Assembly (NCBI GenBank): GCA_003290165.1
Contig: QNQO01007575.1
Coordinates: 248,001-312,000, forward strand
Origin: Berberis thunbergii
Lineage: Eukaryota > Streptophyta > Magnoliopsida > Ranunculales > Berberidaceae
Direction of reading: 5' to 3'
Length of the DNA stretch: 64,000 bases
Under the pieces are notes generated by a model. The model did no database searches. It was given only the letters and a program-made list of their open reading frames with translations, and had not been told where the DNA came from. Positions 46,849-56,950 of the stretch are shown piece by piece; position 1 is the stretch's first letter, and each line of letters starts with the position of its first letter. Made by a program: the position numbers and the translations under genes.

Positions 46849-48688
46849 CATAATTATTACATAATATATCCCTTAATTTATATATGTTAGTGTTTCGATT
46901 ATTATATTTTATAATAATTATTTCGTTTTAATGTCTTTGTAGGAATTTGAGCGTGAACGATGAAATTGTATTAAGGCGACAATTTAAGTAATGACAATTG
47001 GTCGATTCTAGCGGTGGTACAAAGTAGAGGGACACATATCTAAACTTAACCCTAATAAACCTAGGTCCACCTAATTTAACCTAAGCCCAAACCCAAAATG
47101 CTAACCTAAAAACCCAAGCCCAAGATAATAGGAGAACCCTATTTAGCTCCCCCCATCTTAGAGAAAGCTTCCTCTCTCTTTTTTTTCCACGTTCTTTCTC
47201 CCCTCCTCTCTTTTTCAGCCACCACACCAATCCACCCTGCCGGCAATCCTCACTCGATAGGAGAGCCGACAGTGCGATAATCCCGCCATCACCCTTCATC
47301 TCGTCATCTCTCACCTCGTTTTCTCAGCCAACAACCACCTCCTCCTCCATCCCACTGAAACAGGGGCGTGACAACCCTGTTTCACGTCATCACGCCACAC
47401 AGCCACCACCACCATCTCTCTCTCTCCCTCTCACAGCCACCATCACCAGAGCATCACCTCAGCCACCTCACGCATAGGACAGCCCCTGTTTTTCCTCCTT
47501 CACGAACCGCTGCCACCACTGTTTCTCCCCTCTCTCGGCCTCCTTCCTGTTTACCTCTCTCTTTCTCACTGTTTCTCTCTCTCTCTCATGACCACCGTTA
47601 TGACCAGACCACGCAACCACCGTCGCCGCGAAACAGAGCTCGCGACAGGGAGGCGCTCCCTGTTTCGCTTCCTCCTTCGCGTTCTTTTTATCTATCTCTC
47701 GTTGTTCCTCACCCTCTCTCTCTTTTGCAGGTTCGGAACTAGTTTGGAGCAGGAGGAAGCTCGCGAGGAGCCAAGAATAGCGGTGGAGCAGGCGATGTTC
47801 GGCTGAGAACGACGGGTACTGTAGCAGAGGCACGAGAATTATTCAAAATTTTGTTTTACACTACTGACACCCCGATTTCTGCTCTGTACCACAACAGAGC
47901 TTGTGTAGTTCATTTTCTCGGGATTCGCATCCGTGCAGAGATGACTTCCACCTCCATTGATGCTGTGACCACCGCTACCATGGAGAGCTAAACCCTTCGC
48001 CAAGGCTACGATGAAACCATAGGGTTTTCTAGAGTTTGTTGTATTTAAATTTATTGTTTTCTTTATGCTTGAACGTTAAACACATTTGATTTATGGTTTT
48101 CAATAATTTGCTTTCACCGATTATATCCTGATTAATTATCTAGATTAGTCGGTAGTTAGAAGTACCCTTTGTTGAAATTCAAAAGCCTGATTTAATCAAT
48201 TAATCTGAATCTGTGATTGTGTGTGCCGTAAGAAGACACACAATGCTAGGGGTTTAGGATTAATTAAAATAAACCTGTGATTGTGTGTGCCGTAAGAAGA
48301 CACGCAATGCTAGGGGTTTATACCTTTGCTGAAATCAATTGCGAACTTAGATTAATCTTTAGGTTAGTCATGTTAATTCTTGAAAACAATAATTTGGATT
48401 ACACAAATCTCAAAGAACCTGTGGTGGATTCAATGCCTTGGTTTCCCCTCTCATCTTCTTAACAACCTTTTATTTTGTTTTTTAATTTGATTTTTTTAGT
48501 TTAGATATTTTAATTGTTGTAACCCCCACTTAAATTAGTTTAAGTCAACTCTGAAACTTAATTGCAACCACAGTCCTTGTGGGATCGATCTGTACTTGTC
48601 ATTGTCTATCAGTTAGACACTGTGCACTTGCAGTTATTACAAGTGGGTTAAATTAATCTATTTATTTAGGTTAGTTAAATCTGCATCA
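46849..48688 (+). repeat. Athila-like 3' LTR
   Basis: About 1.84 kb, TGATATTC to GCATCA. Its first quarter is AT-rich. The middle (47080-47760) is CT-rich and yields several overlapping spurious frames on both strands. At 48211-48322 a 61-bp unit containing GTGATTGTGTGTGCCGTAAG is duplicated in tandem. Each copy can fold as a small hairpin (ATTGTGTG/CACACAAT). The end shows the TGCACTTGCAGTTATTACAA region near 48624. Confidence 0.6.
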
Positions 48689-48721
48689 GTTGTGATGACG
48701 ATCTATTTTGATGTATCATCA

Positions 48722-49133
48722 GCTATAATCTACAATTTTCTAGTCTTTTCCAACAACTTTTGAAACTTAATTTTATATGTTTGATGTATATCAAGTTTGT
48801 TGTCTTCATTTATTTTTGTTTATGCTTCGATCTGCGAAGATTATTATATAACAATAATAATCTTTGTATGTGTTATTAATTATAAAATTATTTGTATTTC
48901 AATTTGTATTAAGTCTTCTATTTGATTTGTTCTTAGCAACGACTTGAAAAAACTCTTGTCTAAAAATGGTATCAGATTTACAAGGCTTGTGTCCATGATT
49001 TTTTAGTAACTTTTGTAGTTTAACATCAAAGGCTATAATCTACGATTTTTTCTCAATTTTTTTCATTGATTGTTTAGGATAAATTTCAATTTCTCAATGT
49101 TTTTTCACTGACACTTGTGGCTTAACTCCAAAC
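48722..49133. repeat. Satellite array, block 5
   Basis: Fragments of the same satellite (GCTATAATCTACAATTTTCTAG at the left, TTTCAAAGGCTATAATCTACG near 49030) around a stretch of about 200 bp that does not match it (48780-48990). Ends in ...CTCCAAA, which joins to AAAGGTTATAATAATCC at 56963 to rebuild a monomer. Confidence 0.8.
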
Positions 49134-49149
49134 ACTACACCAAAAGGCC

Positions 49150-49560
49150 CATTTAGCTACACGAAGGTGGCCACGGTCTTAAAGCGTTGGTTTATTTGCC
49201 ATGGTCGAAAACCGTGGCTATAGTGGCCAACGGCCTAAAACCGTGGCTAAAAAAGGCTTGGCCACGGTTCTAAACCGTTGGTGTGTTTGCCACGGCTAAT
49301 AACCGTGGCTATAGTGCCCAATGGCCTAAAATCGTTGCTAAACTGCACACGTATTGCACGTGGAAGTGTGGAGAAGTGGCCACGGTTCTGAACCGTTGGT
49401 TTAATTGCTACGGCTAAAAACCGTGGTCGTGGCTATAACGGCCAACGGTTTAAAACCGTGGCTAAAAACAATACGCCAAAAAGTTGCAACGGTTTATACC
49501 CGCGGTTATAGCTGCGCACGGTTTAAAACGTGGCTATAGCTGCCCACGGTTTAAAACCGT
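49150..49560. repeat. Left subterminal repeats of the 7.8-kb CACTA
   Basis: About ten copies of a palindromic word near CCACGGTTTAAAACCGTGG, with forms such as GGCCACGGTTCTAAACCG, CCGTGGCTATAGTG and AACCGTTGGT. They alternate in orientation at about 30-50 bp. In the En/Spm model such subterminal motifs bind the TnpA protein. The binding protein here is unknown. Confidence 0.85.
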
Positions 49561-49722
49561 AGCTATAGAAAATAGTTTCCCGCTTTTGGCAAAAATAATT
49601 TCGCGCTTTGGCGAAAAATTTTGGTGAAAAATAGACATGGGAGATGAGGGGCTTTGGCGAAAGAAATTGGGGGAAAAAACACAGTGGAGAGGAGAGCAGA
49701 TTTGGCGAAAAAAATTGGGGAA

Positions 49723-49738
49723 AAACTAGGGTTTTTGC
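49723..49738 (+). promoter_or_regulatory. Telo-box-like motif upstream of the captured nucleolin start
   Basis: AAAACTAGGGTTTT lies about 65 bp before the first ATG of the nucleolin fragment. AGGGTTT/AAACCCT (telo-box) motifs are common upstream of plant ribosomal-protein and nucleolar-protein genes. It suggests that some 5' flank of the host gene was captured. Function here is untested. Confidence 0.4.
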
Positions 49739-49783
49739 CTTTGCTCTCCCTTTCTCTATTTTTGTTTCGATCGTCTTCAAAAT

Positions 49784-49896
49784 CTGATTCAATCGATCGA
49801 TGTTCATGTTCTTGGGCAAATCTAGCAAGAAGTCTCAGGTAACACTTCTTCCCCCTTCTCTTGTATTTCTGATTCAATCGATCGATGTTCATGTTC
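49784..49896. repeat. Direct repeat around the nucleolin start codon and in its first intron
   Basis: TCTGATTCAATCGATCGATG followed by TTCATGTTCT occurs at 49784-49813, spanning the presumed start, and again at 49867-49896 in the first intron. Period 83 bp. The copies are essentially identical, so the duplication is recent relative to the satellite. Confidence 0.85.
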
Positions 49897-50693
49897 TCTG
49901 TTTCTCGATCTTGTGTAGGTCGTTGCAGCCACCCCTAATTATGCAAAATCTTCAAAGAAAGGTTTGGTTTGCTTTTTATCTTTCGATTCTTTTCGTTGCT
50001 TGGATTAGAGTCTTATTCGTGTTCGGTTCGGTCCGGACTGATTAATTAGTGTTGGTGTTTTGTGGTTGTTGTTCGTTTTAATAGGCAACAAGAGAGAGGC
50101 TGATGTACCAATCGAGGAAATAGTGGCTATCAAGAAGTAGAAGTTGGACGAGAAGGTCGCCATCAAGAAGAAGAAGGAAGAGACCAGTAGTTCTGAGGAT
50201 GAGGATTCTTCTTCTGATGATGTAAGTGTTTTTTGTTACAACATTGTTAATGGCGGCTTGTTTTATTAGTTTGCAGATTTTTTGAAAAAAATTAAATAAT
50301 ACCTTTTTCTATATGGGGTTTTGTTAATTCGGTGTAGGAGCCTGTTGTTCCTTCAAATAAAAAACCTGTTTTAGTTTCTAAGAATGCTTCTGTTAAAGGA
50401 AAGCCTGAAACCAGCAGTTCTGGTTCTTCAGATTCTGATTATGATGTGAGTGCTTACTCATTCTTGATCTAACAATCATAGAAAAAAAGTTTTTTTTTTC
50501 ATTATTTAGGATGTTTTAGTGTAGATTTACAAATGAAAATTAGAGTGTTTTCTATGGGAGTTGTTTCTTGTGTGTATTGTAGGAGCCTATTGTTAAGAAA
50601 CAACAACCAGTTTCTAAGAAACCTGTAAAGGGAAAGGCGGATACTAGCAGTTTTGATTCTTCGGATTCGAACAGTTACGATGAATCTGACGAC
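49800..50693 (+). pseudogene. Captured nucleolin 5' fragment (five exons)
   Basis: Exons read as 49800-49838, 49919-49961, 50085-50221, 50338-50445 and 50583-50693, all with GT donors and AG acceptors and compatible phases. The product begins 'MFMFLGKSSKKSQ', continues 'SSKKGNKREADVPIEE', then acidic Ser/Asp/Glu runs ('TSSSEDEDSSSDD') alternating with basic Pro/Lys segments beginning 'EPVV' or 'EPIV'. This is the N-terminal layout of plant nucleolin, a nucleolar RNA-binding protein for rRNA processing. The RRM and GAR parts are absent. An in-frame TAG at 50138-50140 stands where Gln is expected ('IKK*KLDEK'). The capture ends near the last donor (GTGAGTG at 50694). Confidence 0.82.
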
Positions 50694-50925
50694 GTGAGTG
50701 CTTGGCTATACTACATTAAATCCTTTGTAGATCAAGATACATGACTAGTTCAAGTAAATATGTATCCATATATTTCTAAGATATATGGTTATATACTACA
50801 CTATTAATGTAGGATATTGTGAATTGAGAACAACAATTGACCAAATTTTTGTCATATAGCTTCTAAGTTCAAATTCCATTTGCTGATATTTATGATCCAA
50901 ACTTGGCAATTTTTGTGACTTTCAG

Positions 50926-53900
50926 GGAAGACTGTAATCACCAGTGATCATGCACTCAAATTGGAGACAGTTCCTGATTGAATAGCTATTGTAGGCAGTG
51001 GTTACATTGGCCTTGAGTTCAGTGATATCTATACAGCACTTGGAAGTGAGGTAAGGATACTTATGATTTTGTACATATCATTAAGTTTACACAAGTTTGA
51101 AGATTTATTTTTCCTATGCATTTTTTAACATTACATGCAAGTCGGATGATCCTCGTCGTAGTAAACCTTTGTGTCACTTAATACAGTTCAATGCAGTAAC
51201 ATTTTCGCGACCTTTGTGAAACTAGCTAACCATGGGTAGTGGCAGGTCACTTTTGTTGAAGCACTAGATCAGCTCATGCCTGGATTTGATCCTGAGATTG
51301 CAAAGCTTGCCCAAAGAGTACTTATAAATCCAAGGAAAATTGATTACTATACTGGTGTATTTGCAAGCAAGGTATAACATGTTTAACACTACTCAATGCA
51401 TATTTTGTTATAAGACCAATGTATCAGAATTTCAATGGTATTACTTTTGCAGATCACTCCGGCAAAGGATGGAAAACCCGTCCAAATTGAGCTTATTGAT
51501 GCAAAGACAAAGGAACCGAAGGATACTTTGGAGGTAATTACCAACTGTTGCAGTTAGATACCTGGGTAAAGACGTAACGTTGTTGGTGTCTTGAGATGAA
51601 TTTCTTGGCCTGATTATTGTTTGTGAAACAACAATTTTCTAAATAAAGTAAAGGAACGTGAGTTACTTCATGGAATAACCAATAACATCCTACTTAGCAA
51701 GGAGACTGAACATACTGATGAATTTGATTCATTGGATACACCTACATTTTCTCTCATTCATCAATAAGAATGATCTAGGGTTTGAGAGTATGAATTGGTT
51801 TTTTTTTTCTTTGGTCCCTTGTATTGGTGTGTGTAAAAGCAAACACATACATGTTTTATTGCTATAGTTACTGTAATCATAACAAGGTGTTGATGCAGGT
51901 TGATGCTGCCCTTATTGCAACGGGAAGGGCCCCATTCACACAAGGTCTTGGTTTGGAGAATGTGAGTGTGGAAGTATAATAAGATTTTATGCTAAAAGTG
52001 TTAAATTTAATTTTTTTTTTTTAATAAGCCGGCTTGACTCATTTGCAGATTAATGTGGAAACACAACGTGGTTTTATTTCTGTTGATGAGCGAATGCAAG
52101 TAATTGTAAAAGTGGAAAGCTGGTTAGTGTCACATTCCCTTGACGAACATTATTTTCATTCATGCATTTTCGTGTATTATTGACACATACCTTCAATATT
52201 TAGGTGCCTTATGTGTACTGCATTGGCGATGCCAATGGAAAAATGATGCTTGCTCATGCAGCAAGTGCACAAGGAATTTCTGGTAACCAGCTTGCTTCTG
52301 CTACCATATATCAAAGAACATTGAACAATGATATTTTTTTTCCTAAATGGATTGCTTTCATTTGACACCTGGCATTATGTTTCCAATTTAGTTGTGGAGC
52401 AAGTTACTGGAAAGGATCATGTTTTAAACCACTTGAGCATCCCAGCAGCCTGCTTCACCCATCCTGAGATCAGTATGGTAGGATATACCGAGGTAATCTT
52501 TTAACTTTTGAACTGTATCCTGTTACTAGGCGTTGGCTGTACATTTTTATTGTGTTGCATATGCTATTCATATGTGCACGGTGCTCTACAACAATATAAG
52601 TTAACTGAAAAAGGGGTGTTCACGAGTTTGGATCAAATTCTTTATGAAAGCCGGCGTCATGTAATTCAATTGTTGGATAGAAAGCTAGCATGCATTGAGT
52701 ACTTACAAATACTTCTACTTATCAGTATTTCCATTCCTGAAAAAAAATATTAAAATTATAATTTTTGGGGTATCAAGATAACAGGTTGAAGAAGATACTT
52801 AAATCCCCAACCTCAGCTGGCATAAAATTTCTTTTATCATCCAATCTCAGCTGGCATAAAATTTTACAGCCACAAGCGAGGGAAAAGGCAGAGAAGGAGG
52901 GATTTGAAGTAAGTGTTGCCAAAACAAGTTTCAAGGCTAACACAAAGGCCCTAGCAGAAAATGAAGGGGAGGGGATTGCTAAGGTGAGGCTATTTTATTT
53001 CTCTGTCTTGCAATTTTGTTTCTTTGTCTTTGCTTCTAACACTTCACACACTATCCACAAAGCACTATCCACAAAGTACTTTATGGAAATACTCTTTTTA
53101 ATATTGTATCCAACAGTCAACATTACTTAAAACTCTTGCGACTCTCATAAGACGATCTCTTGGGCCTTTAGAAAAATCTTTAAAGGCTCGCTGAGATAGT
53201 TTCCTGTAGTGAAATTTATATAGTGAGATTTAGTTCCAGGAGATAGATAATAATCCAGTAACACTAGCCATTTTGTAGACCAAAAGTTCTATCTTTGCCC
53301 ATTTTCTTTCTATAATGAATTACATTTAGAGCTTACCTACTAGCAAAGAACATCTTTCTTCCTCCTACTAGCCAAGAAGAAAGACATTCCTCTTCCTTCC
53401 TTTTTCAATGTGATTACTTCAGCATAAGACAAAAGCTAGTATCACTTGGATCACAATCTATCTTGCAGCTGTCATTCTGTTTCTAATGTTTTACTTTCTT
53501 GGTATCTCGATTGCATTGGTCATCTGGTCCAATCATCCCCATCATCATCATAGTAAATGCAATCTTAAATATTGGTATCAGCAATGGGATTGCTATTCAC
53601 CATTTAACCCTATCTCTAGCTCAGTCAGTATATGCTTCTTCACATTTTCCTCAGTCCTAAACCCTTACCATTCAGCAATCAATAGAATATAGAAATGACT
53701 GACTGACAATTTGACGTTCTAAAAAATGCAACTGGCATAAGATTGAACTAATGTGTGTCCTTTTTTAGTTTAGAACTTGTTCCTTGTTTAATCCATCTAT
53801 TACCCTTCCTGGATTTATTGTATTCTACCACATACATGCCTAAATTTCTTGCACCTTTCTTTATATATGCGAATATGTCTCTGAATTCGCTCTGTTATAT

Positions 53901-54320
53901 TTCTTGCAGTTGATATATAGACCTGATACTGGAGAAATTCTTGGTGTTCATATCTTCGGGATGCATGCTGCAGATCTTATTCATGAAGCATCTAATGCTA
54001 TTGCCTTGGGTACACGTATCCGGGTACTCTTTGTTACCTAAATTTGAGCAAAGACCATCAATTCCGAAGCAAATTAGTAAAAGAAACATCACTTGAAAAC
54101 TTTTTGCAGAAAAGTCTATATCTGGATTCCTTGATCATCTGAACTTTATGACACTTATTTGTTTGTATGTACTTTGAAAGTAATAGTATTTCATCTTTCT
54201 TGAGATTAGATGAAAATTGTTCTAATTGTTTTTCGCAATGCTCGTCTCAAATGTTATTATTTATTTCATTATGTGTTTGCGTTATCTGAAGTACTTGATG
54301 AACTCTTCAAATCAGCTAAG
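50926..54320 (+). pseudogene. Captured plastidial dihydrolipoamide dehydrogenase, 3' half (ten exon pieces)
   Basis: Exons: 50926-51050, 51246-51371, 51453-51533, 51899-51961, 52049-52122, 52204-52282, 52392-52492, 52870-52983, 53910-54023 and a remnant 54282-54320. The product matches the plant plastid E3 subunit (LPD1/LPD2 type): '[20 protein letters not shown]' (NAD-binding GxGxxG), '[19 protein letters not shown]' (FAD-contacting GD), '[17 protein letters not shown]' and the dimerisation domain '[18 protein letters not shown]'. Native E3 reoxidises lipoamide in the plastid pyruvate dehydrogenase complex. Missing: the N-terminal FAD domain with the redox disulfide, and the HAHPT catalytic segment just before 54282. 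Damage: a TGA at 50979-50981 for a Trp, and a 1-base loss near 52107 in exon 5. Confidence 0.93.
52780..52869. repeat. Tandem duplication before LPD exon 8
   Basis: CTCAGCTGGCATAAAATTT occurs twice, about 35 bp apart (near 52811 and 52846), in the intron end preceding the acceptor at 52868-52869. The copy nearer the exon provides the AG used. Confidence 0.75.
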
Positions 54321-56567
54321 GTATATCTCTGATTTCTCCTCTACATCTCATTGAACCCTACTGGCCCTATTAAATGGGCTGGATTAGGAACAATGTTTAG
54401 AAAACGACCTTATAATGGAAAGAGTCACTTCCAAAGTTCCAGCGAAGATCTTTCACATGAGTATCTAAATAACAATGGTCTTTTTGCTATTTTGCGGCCA
54501 CTAAATGTTAAATAACGCCAATTATAACCATAAAAGCTTAGCTTTATTTTTGTGTAATTATTTGCTATGTATATGTATACTTGCATGAATTAGTGTTTTT
54601 CTTTTCCTTTATTTTTTTAAATCCAAAATTTCAATTTTTTTCCTGTCAGATTACAAGTTGGGTTAACTCTTATTTCATTTATGACTGCCATTATGCCTAA
54701 ATAATGGCCATGGTCGTAGAGCTGTTTCCACCTTATAGCAGCATTTTAAAACGTTGATCTCAAAATTCTTTGTTTTGGCATTGATCCTCAAGTGTTTTGC
54801 ACTTGGCCTGGTATCGGTCCAAACTTGCTCCAGCAAGTAATTCTTTGGTCCTGAACTGTTCCAGTGAGAGTGGTTCAGTGACTGGGAATGGTTTACTGTT
54901 ATCATTATCATTATCATTATCATTATCATATGCAGTTGGCGTATGTATCCATCTGTCATGTTATGAAAGGAACATCTAATACCTTGACAATAATAACAAT
55001 TTAAAAAAAAAAAAAAAGTAGTTATGATTTTATTGCCATTGCACTCTAAGCTTCTCAATGTTAGGCATAATTTATCAAAACATATAGTTTCCATTAGGGA
55101 GTCTCTGGAAGCACCACAACATCTTCATTCCAGAAAAAAGAAACAATTTCTAGCAAAATCCCACATCTAAAGACGAATCTCTCTCCACCATATTTGGTTC
55201 ATAGAAGCTTTTATATTTGGTTCTGTGTTGGATCCTCTTTTCAAAAATGTGGTGTTTTTATGCATTACTGCAATTAACTTTCTGGAGAAAATCATTTTGT
55301 CGTAAAAGTTTGGTGAGCTTTCATCTCGCCCTTCATCCTGCAATAATCGCCTTTATAACTGTAATAATAGTATCTATCCTTAACTGTTAATATATAGTTT
55401 TGTGGTGAATCTCTTTATAGAAATACTTTGGGATCTATGCTTTTGGGCATTTAACTTTTTGGAGACGATCATTTTGTCATAAATTTAGGTGAGCATTCAC
55501 AAACACTTCATCTTGCAATTAAAATTCTGAACTGGCATACAGTCAAAACTTTGATTAGGAAATTCCAATGTGACCAAAATCCTGTAATCAAGGTACTAAT
55601 TTCATTTCACATTATTTCAATTGCTGCTTCTTTCTTGTTGATATTGTAGATATTGTAAGAATCTTTAATGTAACTAAATTTTAATGCAAACTTATCTGCT
55701 CTGTCCAGCAATGATTTGTTATCATCTCATCACCTGTTAGCAACAAAAGAGACCAGCAGTTGTATTTTTACATAGCACACTTAAATGTAAGGAGTGGTGT
55801 GGCCATTGCTTGAGGTGACCGATTCTTTTTGCTTCTTTGGTGTATGTAGTCAAATCATTTGTTTATGTAGCTTTCCCTTTGAATGGCATGAATCATGACA
55901 TGATCTACTGATTTCAAACTTATTTTAGGCCTATGCCTCAAGGGGATACTTAATTCTCTTCATAGTTTTCACTAGATATGGTAACAAAATTTCTTGTTGT
56001 CTGTGGAATAGAATCATATCATACGTTGCATTTTGCAGCAAGCTCACTATTTCCCAGCAGCAAAATTTCACATCAAAATTTCTTGATATGGAGTAACAAA
56101 ATTTCTTGTTAACTGTGGAATAGATATGGAGTGTGTTAGTTTGGTTTGCGACCAGCAGCAAGCTCGCATCAGTGCGTCCCTTGCAGAGCAGCAGTTCGTC
56201 CCTCGCAGCAGCAGCAGTGCGTACCTTGCATCATCAGCAGATCGTCCCTTGCAGCAGCAACATTGCGTCACTCACAGCAGCAGCAGCAGCAGCAGCATTG
56301 TTCCACTTTCTTTGTATTTGAGATAATTAAGTTTGTGTGTGTCATTGTATTTGAGATATTATTTGATAGATTTTGTGACTCAATGTAATACATTATCTTA
56401 TTAATTACATTACTTTGCCTCCATTCATGGAAATGTTTAAGTTTAGCACATTAAAATTTTTATTTTCTAGAAATAAAACTTATAAGTTGTAATAAAAGTC
56501 ATTTGATAGCAAAAATAATTAAAATTAAAAAAAATTATTTTAAAAAAAATTATTTAAAAAAAATATA
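54321..56567. other. Right interior of the 7.8-kb CACTA without recognisable gene
   Basis: Directly after the last LPD exon (donor-like GTATATC at 54321) the sequence is AT-rich and non-coding by eye. It may contain downstream LPD introns or flank, but I find no further LPD exon. A TTATCA microsatellite lies at about 54899-54929, and a twice-used phrase GTAACAAAATTTCTTGTT occurs at 55979 and 56094. No transposase motif. Confidence 0.55.
56148..56306. repeat. CAG-rich minisatellite
   Basis: Units of about 25-30 bp such as GCAGCAGTGCGTACCTTGCA and CGTCCCTTGCAGCAGCA, ending in a (CAG)7-8 run at about 56277-56298. Several open frames on both strands arise from it and are not genes. Confidence 0.8.
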
Positions 56568-56950
56568 TTTGCCGCGGTTTTAAACCATGGCTAACTGTTG
56601 CAACGGCTACAAACCGTGACTACCTTGCCACGGCTTATAACCGTGGCTAGTATTGTCCACGACTTAAAACCGTTGCTACAGCTATTGCAACGGCTTAAAA
56701 CCGTGGCCAAACTTGCAACGGTTTTAAGCTGTGGCTACTCCTGCCCACGGCTTAGAACCGTGGCTAAGATTTTGGCAACGGTTTATAACCGTGGCTAAAT
56801 CATCAACCGTCATCGAGATAAAACCGTTGCTAATATTTTAGCCACGATTTTTAGCCGTTACTAGGGATTTAGCGACGCCTCTACAGCCCACGGTTATAAG
56901 TCGTGCCAATGGGTTACCCCCACGGTTTAAAACCGTTGCTAATGGCCATT
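56568..56950. repeat. Right subterminal repeats of the 7.8-kb CACTA
   Basis: About twelve copies of the same palindromic motif as the left end (GCCGCGGTTTTAAACCATGG, CAACGGTTTATAACCGTGG, CCACGGTTTAAAACCG), closely spaced. Sharing one motif at both ends confirms that 49134 and 56962 are the ends of a single element. Confidence 0.85.

Larger units (their letters stand above)
44082..48688 (+). mobile_element. Athila-like Ty3/gypsy 3' half inside the Tat-like LTR
   Basis: A plus-strand element without its 5' part. It begins with an unidentified frame (44082-44468), then a long non-coding 3' region with the GGTTTAGGTTTGGGGGTGAG word at about 45050, a polypurine tract TTTGGGGGTA (46830-46841), and one long terminal repeat from about 46849 (TGATATTCACATAATT) to 48688 (CTGCATCA). 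A long LTR and a long region between pol and LTR are usual for the Athila lineage. The right end abuts the last 31 bases of the Tat-like LTR. The exact left junction is not resolved. Confidence 0.6.
38135..48721 (-). mobile_element. Ty3/gypsy Tat-like retrotransposon, deleted and interrupted
   Basis: The left (3') LTR is complete (38135-38677). Of the right (5') LTR only the last 31 or so bases remain (48691-48721, GATGTATCATCA end). The flanks CCTAT (38130-38134) and GCTAT (48722-48726) look like a 5-bp TSD with one mismatch, and the satellite reads through when the element is removed. Internal parts: an antisense ORF with a Transposase_28-like domain (39043-41400), a 70-bp satellite, and a gag zinc-finger fragment on the minus strand (43488-43870). 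Protease, RT and integrase are absent. An Athila-like element fills 44080-48688. Confidence 0.72.

Noticed and set aside
47081..47833. Overlapping open frames of 70-125 codons on both strands
   Set aside because: They all lie in the CT-rich middle of the Athila-like LTR and are by-products of composition.
50926..54320. Functional LPD gene
   Set aside because: Lacks the N-terminal FAD/disulfide domain, has a stop, a frameshift and no HAHPT segment, and lies within CACTA ends.
56126..56388. Ser/Gln-rich frames near 56.2 kb
   Set aside because: Translation of the CAG minisatellite in several frames.
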